Under the pieces are notes generated by a model that saw nothing but the letters and a program-made list of their open reading frames with translations, was not told where the DNA came from and did not search any database. A stretch of DNA of 15,181 bases, taken from positions 1-15,181 of the forward strand of contig DATCDR010000248.1 in the NCBI GenBank assembly GCA_036510575.1, given 5' to 3'. Of this stretch, positions 6,821 to 12,878 are shown piece by piece. The DNA is from DATCDR01 sp036510575. Its GTDB lineage: Bacteria > Actinomycetota > Acidimicrobiia > Acidimicrobiales > Bog-793. Position 1 is the first letter of the stretch. Each line of letters begins with the position of its first letter. A program made the position numbers and the translations under genes.

Positions 6821-7987
6821 ATGCAGCGCCGTCGCAAACGGCTCTTCATCGTCATCGGCTCGCTCGTCGGCATCGTGGTGCTCGTCGCAACCGGCGTCAT
6901 CGTCTACGCCAGGTGGCGATTCGACCAGATTCCGAAAGTTCACGTCGCTGGGCTCACACCGAGGGTCGGCAATGAGCCCTTTACCGTCCTCCTCGTCGGC
7001 TCCGACTCTCGTTCGTTTGTCTCGACCGCCGCACAGGCTTCACAGTTCGGCAGCGCTGCTGCACAATCGGGGCAACGAAGCGACGTCATCATCCTCGCCC
7101 GCGTCGCGCCAGCTCTCGACGAGGTGAAGCTGATGTCGATCCCCCGCGACACCTATGTCGACATCCCAGGTAACGTCCCGAACGTCTCTGGGGACAATCG
7201 CATCAACACGGCCTTCGACAGCGGAGCGACCCTCCTCGTCCAGACCATCGAGCAGTCATTTCACCTGCAGATCAGTGACTACGCGGAGGTGAACTTCCCT
7301 GGTTTCCAGGGCATGGTCGACGCGGTCGGCGGGATCGGACTCGACTTCTCCTATCCGGTTCGCGACGCCTACTCCGAACTCAACATCCCGACGACCGGCT
7401 GCCAGCTGGTGAGTGGAACCCAGGCCCTCGCACTCGTTCGGAGCCGCCACCTCTACTACTACGAGAACGGCGCGTGGCAGGAGGATTACGGATCGGATTG
7501 GAGCCGAATCCAGCGTCAAGACGCGTTCTTCCGGGCGCTCCTTCCGAAGCTCCGGACCGTCACCACCAACCCTGGGGCGCTCAACGGCTTTCTCGGTGCG
7601 GCGACGAAGAACATCGCGATCGACGAGACGATCTCTGAGAGCGAACTGCTCGGCCTCGCACGGAACTTCTCCGGTTTGTCCTCGAGCCACTTCAGCTCCG
7701 AGACGCTCCCGACCGTCCCGTTCACCGACGCCGCCGGCCAAGACGTCTTGTTGCCGGCCCCAGCATCTGACGAGGCGATGATCAAGCAGTTTCTGGCATT
7801 CGGCTCCTCGTCTGCTTCGACGGTATCTGCACTCAGTTCGAACGCCTCGATGATCCAGTTGACAGCGGCGACACTTCCTGCCAGCGGCGTCACCGTCACG
7901 ACCGTCGCAGGATCGGCGAGCTCGGGCGGCGTGGTCTACAACACGACACGTGAGCCGTGGAACCCGACACCGTGCACCCCGAAGTGA
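6821..7987 (+). CDS. LytR-CpsA-Psr (LCP) family envelope protein
   Basis: LCP proteins transfer glycopolymers from a polyprenyl-pyrophosphate carrier to peptidoglycan at the outer face of the membrane. From ATG 6821 this is a 388-residue type II membrane protein: a basic head MQRRRKRLF, one helix (about 9-29), then the LCP domain. Visible family motifs are FTVLLVGSDSR, QRSDVIILARV and KLMSIPRDTYVDIPG. These are followed by INTAF, the VNFPGFQGMVDAVGGI stretch and ALALVRSRHL, whose arginines and aspartates bind the pyrophosphate and metal. A Ser/Thr-rich tail ends the protein. GGAG at 6810-6813, 7 bases before 6821, favours this start; GTG 6728 would add 31 Arg-rich residues but has no ribosome site. 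The exonuclease gene follows 9 bp later and may be co-transcribed. Confidence 0.88.
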   Translation: MQRRRKRLFIVIGSLVGIVVLVATGVIVYARWRFDQIPKVHVAGLTPRVGNEPFTVLLVGSDSRSFVSTAAQASQFGSAAAQSGQRSDVIILARVAPALDEVKLMSIPRDTYVDIPGNVPNVSGDNRINTAFDSGATLLVQTIEQSFHLQISDYAEVNFPGFQGMVDAVGGIGLDFSYPVRDAYSELNIPTTGCQLVSGTQALALVRSRHLYYYENGAWQEDYGSDWSRIQRQDAFFRALLPKLRTVTTNPGALNGFLGAATKNIAIDETISESELLGLARNFSGLSSSHFSSETLPTVPFTDAAGQDVLLPAPASDEAMIKQFLAFGSSSASTVSALSSNASMIQLTAATLPASGVTVTTVAGSASSGGVVYNTTREPWNPTPCTPK

Positions 7988-7996
7988 CCATTCGTC

Positions 7997-8836
7997 GTGA
8001 TCTCGACTGAGCAGGGCACGCAGATCTGGCGAGCGCCGGGGCTTGCCGCATCGACGACCGTGATCGCGCCGGAGGCACACTTCGCCGTCGTCGATGTGGA
8101 GACGACAGGCCTCGATCCCGCGGGGACCCGTATGGTCGAGATCGCAATCGTCGAGATGAGCCAGTCCGGCCGTCGTATCTCTGAGTTCTCGACGCTGTTA
8201 TCCATCCCCGGCGAAGAGCCAGTAGGCGCGGAGTTCATCCACCGGATCTCACGAGCGATGCTCGAGACAGCTCCGCGCTTCGAAGATGTCGCGGCCATGA
8301 TCTATCGACGCCTCACCGGGCGGATCGTCGTCGGTCACGTCGTCGCCTTCGACATCGGCCATCTCATTGGCGAGTCCACACGGGCAGGGCTGACGATGCC
8401 AAGCCTCACCGGCTCGACACTTTGCACGAGGGACCTCGCACGCGCCGTGCTGCCTGCCGGCCCGAAGACCTTGGCAGCGTGTTGTGAGGCGACTGGAATC
8501 GAACACGAGGCCGCTCACACGGCTCTTGGCGACGCGCGCGCGACTGCGGAGCTGTTGGCGATCTTGCTGCAAAGCGGCTGCGACGTCTCCCTTCAGGCCC
8601 TCAGCGCGACAGCGAGAGAGATCTGCTGGCCCGAACTCGACGAAGTTGCGGTGGTACTCGAGCAACGAGTACACCCGCCTATCCGTCGCAGCGAAGCGAG
8701 GAGCGCTACTCCCCCGCGAGCTCGCGGGAGGTCGAAACCAGGCGATGCAACGCCTCGGTGGCTGCGCCTTCATCGATTACTTGTTCTGCCAGGCGAACGC
8801 CTGCTTCGAGCGAGGTCACGACACCGGCGACCTTGA
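7997..8836 (+). CDS. DEDDh 3'-5' exonuclease (DNA polymerase III epsilon-like)
   Basis: The exonuclease domain occupies residues ~27-195. FAVVDVETTGLD holds Asp33 and Glu35 (Exo I), VVGHVVAFDIGHL holds Asp119 (Exo II), and HTALGDARAT holds His174 and Asp179 (Exo III, H-x4-D). Such stand-alone enzymes trim 3' ends in repair or RNA processing; the substrate is not readable here. The GTG start at 7997 lies 9 bp after the LCP stop. The odd part is the C-terminus: the last ~44 codons (8706-8836) run antisense to the 3' end of trpD and give an Arg-rich, low-quality peptide. The original stop may have been lost, or a frameshift may lie near 8680-8700. The catalytic domain itself is intact. Confidence 0.85.
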   Translation: MISTEQGTQIWRAPGLAASTTVIAPEAHFAVVDVETTGLDPAGTRMVEIAIVEMSQSGRRISEFSTLLSIPGEEPVGAEFIHRISRAMLETAPRFEDVAAMIYRRLTGRIVVGHVVAFDIGHLIGESTRAGLTMPSLTGSTLCTRDLARAVLPAGPKTLAACCEATGIEHEAAHTALGDARATAELLAILLQSGCDVSLQALSATAREICWPELDEVAVVLEQRVHPPIRRSEARSATPPRARGRSKPGDATPRWLRLHRLLVLPGERLLRARSRHRRP

Positions 8837-9779
8837 GGGCGGCAGCGGCGTTCAACAATAGAAAGTCGCGTTGAGGCCCACCCTCGCCGGCAAGGAGCGA
8901 GTGGACGCGCGCGGCGTTGTGCGCGGCATCCCCGCCCCGAAGGTCGTCGGGCTTGGCGAACTCGAATCCGAACGAACGCGGATCTACCTCGATTGTTTCG
9001 CGTTCGAAAGAACCGTCGGCCGCGCGCCGTGACGAAAGGATCGTCGAGGGTGCACACACGGACAGCTCGTCTAAGCCGTCGTGGCCGAAGATGACCATCA
9101 CGTCAGCTGAGCCGTTGGCTTCGAGCACGAGCAGCATCTTCTCGGCCATCTGAGGGTCGCCCACGCCGACGACCTGGCGCGTCACCATCGCCGGGTTACA
9201 AAGCGGCCCGAGAAAGTTAAAGATCGTCCCGACGCCGAGCTCGGCGCGTATCGGCCCTGCATGGCGCATCGCCGGGTGGAACCTTGGCGCGAAGCAGAAC
9301 CCAATTCCGGCCGCCTCCACGCATGCCTGGACCTGCTCGGGGCCGAGGTCGACGGCCACGCCGAGCGAGCGGAGCACGTCCGCCGAACCCGACAGCGACG
9401 ACGAGGCTGCGCCACCGTGCTTGCACACCACTACCCCAGCGCCGGCAGCTACGAGGGCGGCCATCGTCGAGACGTTGACGGTTCCAGCTCTGTCGCCGCC
9501 TGTTCCACAGGTGTCGATTGCTCCAGGTGCCACCTCGAGATGCTCGGCGTGTGCCTGCATCGCCCGGGAGAGGCCGATCATCTCCTCGACGCTCTCGCCC
9601 TTGGTGCGCATCGCGGCGAGGAACGCGCCGATCTGTGAGGGCTTCGCTCGCCCGTCGAGAATCTCGGCCAGCGCCGCGGTCGCGAGCTCGCTCGTCAGAT
9701 CCTCGCGACGAAACAACCTGGCAAGAACCGAGGGCCAGCCGCCGGCCAGCTCAAACGCCGCAGCCGCGTCAGCGGTCAC
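8706..9779 (-). CDS. trpD: Anthranilate phosphoribosyltransferase
   Basis: TrpD joins anthranilate to PRPP, the second step of tryptophan synthesis. At 357 residues the length is normal. Visible motifs are DTCGTGGDRAGTVNVST (89-105, PRPP diphosphate), SGSADVL (130-136), HPAMRHAGPIR with Arg172 and Arg178, TIFNFLGPL, and GLDELS with metal-binding Asp237-Glu238. One loop departs from the family: the usual KHGNR reads KHGGA (120-124), so the Asn that contacts anthranilate and the next Arg are gone. No other trp gene is nearby. The GTG start at 9779 follows the whiB stop by 36 bp with only a weak ribosome site. Its 3' end overlaps the convergent exonuclease by 131 bp. Confidence 0.9.
   Translation of the reverse strand: MTADAAAAFELAGGWPSVLARLFRREDLTSELATAALAEILDGRAKPSQIGAFLAAMRTKGESVEEMIGLSRAMQAHAEHLEVAPGAIDTCGTGGDRAGTVNVSTMAALVAAGAGVVVCKHGGAASSSLSGSADVLRSLGVAVDLGPEQVQACVEAAGIGFCFAPRFHPAMRHAGPIRAELGVGTIFNFLGPLCNPAMVTRQVVGVGDPQMAEKMLLVLEANGSADVMVIFGHDGLDELSVCAPSTILSSRRAADGSFERETIEVDPRSFGFEFAKPDDLRGGDAAHNAARVHSLLAGEGGPQRDFLLLNAAAALKVAGVVTSLEAGVRLAEQVIDEGAATEALHRLVSTSRELAGE
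8713..8728. repeat. 16-bp perfect GC-rich palindrome at the trpD 3' end
   Basis: CCCGCGAGCTCGCGGG could form a 6-bp GC stem with an AGCT loop on either strand. It lies within the last trpD codons and in the overlap with the exonuclease. There is no T-run, so it is not a standard intrinsic terminator. Confidence 0.4.
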
Positions 9780-9815
9780 GATCGACTGCTCGGAAAAGGA
9801 AGTAGCGATGGAGGC

Positions 9816-10046
9816 TCAGGCGGTTTTGCGGCGCTGGCGAATGACACGACGTCGCTCGCGGTCCGTGAGGCCACCCCAGACGCCATCGCGCTCGCGCTGT
9901 GCGAGGGCGAACTCCAAGCAGACCTGCCGAACAGCACACTGCCCGCAGATCGACTTGGCTTCGTCCGCATCGTCTTCGGAGACGGGGTAGAAAATGTCGG
10001 GATCAAGGCCTTGACAGGCTGCCTTTTGTCGCCAAGTGGCGTTCAT
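9816..10046 (-). CDS. whiB: WhiB-family iron-sulfur transcriptional regulator
   Basis: This 76-residue protein has the four cysteines that hold a [4Fe-4S] cluster (Cys11, Cys34, Cys37, Cys43, in the pattern C-x22-C-x2-C-x5-C). The GVWGGLT turn (55-61) and the basic tail RERRRVIRQRRK, which contacts DNA, follow. Wbl proteins act with the main sigma factor in actinobacteria, often controlling division, redox or antibiotic responses; which subgroup this is cannot be settled by eye. ATG 10046 has an AAGGAAGAG-like ribosome site about 7 bases upstream. trpD follows by 36 bp on the same strand and may be co-transcribed. The long gene-free stretch upstream could carry its control region. Confidence 0.92.
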   Translation of the reverse strand: MNATWRQKAACQGLDPDIFYPVSEDDADEAKSICGQCAVRQVCLEFALAQRERDGVWGGLTDRERRRVIRQRRKTA

Positions 10047-10337
10047 TAACTTCTCTTCCTTAGTTCACGCGGTCCGCACTCGACCGCTTTGTACGTCAGG
10101 GAGTTACCCCCCATAGTCACCATCGGAGTACGCGCCGACGAACGGAACAGCAACCTGCTCAGCGGGGCGTTTCGAATGGGTTCTTAATTGTGCTATGCGA
10201 GCCGCTCTTTGTAAAGGGGTTCTTCGGGCATAAGTCGGCGATGAGAACGGGCATTCGAGGGGTTATCGCGCGCCGCAACGTAGCTTTGTACCAGCTGATC
10301 AGCGACGAGACGCGCCGGACGTGGGCGAGGTGCGAGC

Positions 10338-10354
10338 GCTCTCTCGCGGAGAGC
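10338..10354. repeat. Hairpin, 6-bp stem
   Basis: GCTCTC and GAGAGC pair around a TCGCG loop. It lies 8 bp before a larger hairpin at 10363-10391. Confidence 0.4.
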
Positions 10355-10362
10355 TTGAATCT

Positions 10363-10391
10363 CAGATATTGCACCCAGATGGTGATATCTG
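10363..10391. repeat. Two-tier hairpin, 7 + 4 bp
   Basis: CAGATAT (10363-10369) pairs with ATATCTG (10385-10391). Inside, CACC (10372-10375) pairs with GGTG (10381-10384), leaving a 2-base bulge and a CAGAT loop. The bulged architecture is more RNA-like than a simple protein-binding palindrome. Confidence 0.45.
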
Positions 10392-10479
10392 GCATCGACC
10401 ACTGCGCTTTCGAGATCGGGCCGGAGGTCGCATCGCCCAGCTCACCCCGTAGAGCGAAACGGCTACGGAGCCCTCCCCG

Positions 10480-10523
10480 GCGAAAACGCTTCGGCAATGC
10501 CTGTCGCTGCGCGGCGTTTTCGC
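10480..10523. repeat. Inverted repeat with 10-bp perfect arms before the FGGY kinase
   Basis: GCGAAAACGC (10480-10489) is the exact reverse complement of GCGTTTTCGC (10514-10523), with a 24-base loop that itself contains GGCA-A-TGCC. It ends about 60 bp before the kinase start, so it may lie in the leader or act as an operator. It is not followed by a T-run on the plus strand. Confidence 0.5.
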
Positions 10524-10584
10524 GCCCAGCAGCAGCACCCCTATGGCAGGCTTCAGGTATGTCAGCCCTCGGATGGAAGCATCG

Positions 10585-12027
10585 ATGAGCGTGCTCGTGA
10601 TCGACGTAGGGACGACGACCCTACGCGCTGGGGTCTTCGACGAAAACGGCCAGATCCTGGCGGCGCGGACGGAACGAACGCCCTTGGTTAGACCCTCACC
10701 TGGAATGGCGGAGTTCGATCCCGCGGAGACGGCGGCGCGCGTGCTCGAACTTTCAAAAGAGGTGCTTCGCGCCACTGGGCCGGTGTCATCTGTCGGCATC
10801 ACCGGCCAGCGGGCCTCGACGGTGCTCTTCGACGCGGCCACGGGAAGGGCCCTCGGCCCCGGCATCGGGTGGCAGGACCAACGCACCGTCGGACAGTGCG
10901 TCGCACTTCGCTCGAGAGGAATCCGGCTGGCGCCGAATCAATCTGCCACCAAGCTCGTCTTCCTCCTCGAGCAGTACGCCAAGGACCCAAGCGTCGATTA
11001 CCGCTTCGCCACCCTCGAGACATGGATCGCTTGGAATCTCTCTAAAGGATCGCTGCACGTCACCGACGCCACGAATGCAGCGGTCACTGGACTCGTTACG
11101 AGCGACGCCAGCGGATGGGACGTGGCGCGATGTGGCGAGCTTGGAATCGACCCGACGATGCTGCCTGCGATCGTCGACTCCTCCGGTGTCCTCGGCGAGG
11201 CATCCGCGCTACTCGGCTCGCCCGTAATCGCCGCGCTCATCGGGGACCAGCAGGCATCCCTCGTCGGACAGGGCTGCATCGCTGCAGGCACGGCCAAGGT
11301 GACCTTCGGGTCAGGCGGCATGCTCGACTGCTGCGTCGGCAACGCGCGCCCCGCCTTCGAGACGAGGGGCGCGGCCGGCACCTTCCCGATCGTCGCTCGC
11401 CAGATCGCCGGCCAGCGCACGTGGGGCATCGAGGCGATTCTCCTTGCTGCTGGCACCTGCGTCGACTGGCTGAGAACCGGCCTCGGCCTCATCGACACAG
11501 TCGAGGAGAGCGATGCACTCGCGGCGTCGGTGCGCGACAGCGGTGGCGTGCAGTTCGTCCCTGCCTTTGGCGGTCTAGGGACCCCGGTATGGGACTTCGG
11601 TGCGAGAGGAGTTCTGGTCGGGCTCGACGCCTCGACGGGAAAGGCCGAGATCGTCCGTGCGGTACTCGAGGGTGTGGCGAACGCCGGAGCTGACCTTGTC
11701 GAATCAGTCGAAGCGGACAGCGGCCTCATGATCGACGAGCTCAAGGTCGACGGTGGCATGGCAGCCAACGACACCTTCGTCCAGCTCCTTGCTAATGCCA
11801 CACACCGGTCGATCGCAAAGAGCTCGCTGCTCGATGCTACGTCGAGGGGTACAGCGTTTCTTGCCGGTCTCGCCGACCGGACATGGTCCTCGCTCGAGGA
11901 GACAGCTGCGCTTGTGAAGCCACAAGCGGTGGTCGAGCCAACCAGGAGAGTCGATCGTGAGCGTTGGCACGACGCGCGCGCGCGAGCGCTCGGTGTGGTG
12001 CCCTTCCTCTCCGCGCTCGAGTTTTAA
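10585..12027 (+). CDS. FGGY-family carbohydrate kinase, glycerol-kinase-like
   Basis: This 480-residue cytoplasmic ATP-dependent kinase has both actin-like halves of the family. VIDVGTTTLRAGVFD (5-19) is the first phosphate-binding loop. GITGQR (71-76) and GWQDQRT (95-101) follow. LIGDQQASLVGQG holds the catalytic-base Asp221, and GTAKVTFGSGG and VDGGMAAND (388-396) form the ATP site. The GDQQ and GTAK blocks resemble glycerol kinase more than xylulokinase. However, the Arg-Glu pair that holds glycerol in GlpK reads Arg76-Ala77, so the substrate may be another polyol or sugar. ATG 10585 has GGAAG 5 bases upstream and begins right at the fold; ATG 10543 would add 14 unlikely residues. It converges with the ACT gene across 7 bp. 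Confidence 0.85.
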   Translation: MSVLVIDVGTTTLRAGVFDENGQILAARTERTPLVRPSPGMAEFDPAETAARVLELSKEVLRATGPVSSVGITGQRASTVLFDAATGRALGPGIGWQDQRTVGQCVALRSRGIRLAPNQSATKLVFLLEQYAKDPSVDYRFATLETWIAWNLSKGSLHVTDATNAAVTGLVTSDASGWDVARCGELGIDPTMLPAIVDSSGVLGEASALLGSPVIAALIGDQQASLVGQGCIAAGTAKVTFGSGGMLDCCVGNARPAFETRGAAGTFPIVARQIAGQRTWGIEAILLAAGTCVDWLRTGLGLIDTVEESDALAASVRDSGGVQFVPAFGGLGTPVWDFGARGVLVGLDASTGKAEIVRAVLEGVANAGADLVESVEADSGLMIDELKVDGGMAANDTFVQLLANATHRSIAKSSLLDATSRGTAFLAGLADRTWSSLEETAALVKPQAVVEPTRRVDRERWHDARARALGVVPFLSALEF

Positions 12028-12034
12028 GGGCCCG

Positions 12035-12571
12035 CTAGCCGAGCTCGCCGCCGCCTACTGAGACCGACGACGAGATGCCAAGCGCCGAGCTCGCAGCAGA
12101 GATAGCGCCATCGAGCGTCTCGAGGGTAACGCCGACCGGGAGGGTGATGTTCAGACGTAGCACGTAGCCACTCCGCCCGTCGCGCTCGAGCAGCCGGGAG
12201 GAGAGGTCGACGATGTTTCCGCCAACAGAAGCTATTGCCTCGGCGATTCCAGCCACGATACCAGGGCGATCGGCCCCATCTACGACGATCGAGAACCACT
12301 CGCCGCTAGAGGAGGGAGCAATCTCTTCTGGCAACGGTCGCACGACAACGAAGAGGTTGAGCTCTTCAGCTACGCGCTCGAGAGCGCCTTCGATGTGTCC
12401 GCCATCAGATATCCCTGGAGCGTCGAGGATGACGACGATCGCGGACTGGCCGCGAAGAATGTTCATCCGTGAGTCCTCGAGGTTCACTCCTATCGAGGCG
12501 AGCGCGTTCGACAGACCTGCGATGATTCCGGGACGGTCCTTGCCTACGGTGTGAAGCGAGAAGCGGGCCAT
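12035..12571 (-). CDS. Tandem ACT-domain protein, GcvR-like
   Basis: About 178 residues hold two ACT domains and little else: FSLHTVGKDRPGIIAGL (4-20) starts the first and FSIVVDGADRPGIVAGI (93-109) the second, each with the ligand-loop motif DRPGI. Such proteins bind amino acids or act as regulators; the closest textbook relative is the glycine-cleavage repressor GcvR, which works by protein contact. There is no DNA-binding or catalytic domain. I chose ATG 12571, which starts just before the first ACT strand; TTG 12589 adds six residues, and neither has a strong ribosome site. It lies 40 bp after xseB on the same strand and is probably the last gene of that operon. Confidence 0.8.
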   Translation of the reverse strand: MARFSLHTVGKDRPGIIAGLSNALASIGVNLEDSRMNILRGQSAIVVILDAPGISDGGHIEGALERVAEELNLFVVVRPLPEEIAPSSSGEWFSIVVDGADRPGIVAGIAEAIASVGGNIVDLSSRLLERDGRSGYVLRLNITLPVGVTLETLDGAISAASSALGISSSVSVGGGELG

Positions 12572-12611
12572 GCCAAACCGTACCGCCAACTCTGGTGACG
12601 GCGCGACGGGC

Positions 12612-12878
12612 CTACGTAGCTTCGGTGGCCGTTCCGTCCCCGTCGCCGACTCTGCTCAGTCTCGGCAAGAGCTCGTCCACTCGCTGGCGCGCGCCGTGGA
12701 TCCGCCGATCGAGCTCTTCGACGATCTCGATCGCGCGACGAAATCGCGACTCCAACAAGTCGACGTCGATCAAGCCCTGATCGAGCTCACCAATGATGGT
12801 ATCGAGCTCCGCCGCGGCCTCCGCGTAACCAAGCTCGGCCACTGCCACCTCTGGGCTCTCGTCCTCTACGAGGCTCAT
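12612..12878 (-). CDS. xseB: Exodeoxyribonuclease VII small subunit
   Basis: XseB coats the long helices of XseA to form exonuclease VII, which degrades single-stranded DNA into short acid-soluble oligonucleotides. This 88-residue protein has the expected two-helix hairpin. GYAEAAAELDTIIGELDQG (17-35) is followed by LLESRFRRAIEIVEELDRRI (41-60), matching the family pattern of Y-x-EA-x-x-EL and L-E-x-S. The N-terminal acidic residues and the Gly/Asp/Thr tail look unstructured. Its ATG overlaps the xseA stop (ATGA), so translation is likely coupled and the subunits made together. Confidence 0.9.
   Translation of the reverse strand: MSLVEDESPEVAVAELGYAEAAAELDTIIGELDQGLIDVDLLESRFRRAIEIVEELDRRIHGARQRVDELLPRLSRVGDGDGTATEAT

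Larger units (their letters stand above)
10047..10584. other. Long gene-free intergenic region with several hairpins
   Basis: No reading frame here looks real: the longest (10190-10588 plus, 10159-10497 minus) are Arg/Ser/Pro-rich, lack ribosome sites and resemble nothing I know. The stretch separates the divergent whiB and FGGY kinase genes. It holds at least four inverted repeats between 10294 and 10523, listed separately where strong. It could be a long leader, an unannotated small RNA or a degraded gene. Confidence 0.5.

Noticed and set aside
10098..10118. C-run (six C) upstream of whiB as a 6C-type RNA
   Set aside because: No flanking stem encloses the C-run and there is no second C-loop, so the RNA class is not supported.
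10193..10402. A 69-codon minus-strand frame upstream of whiB
   Set aside because: Its composition is less odd than other shadows, but the GTG start has no ribosome site and I recognise nothing; it may be a gene remnant.
10190..10588. A 132-codon plus-strand frame in the whiB-kinase gap
   Set aside because: No ribosome site, no motif, Arg/Pro-rich composition, and it runs into the kinase start in another frame.
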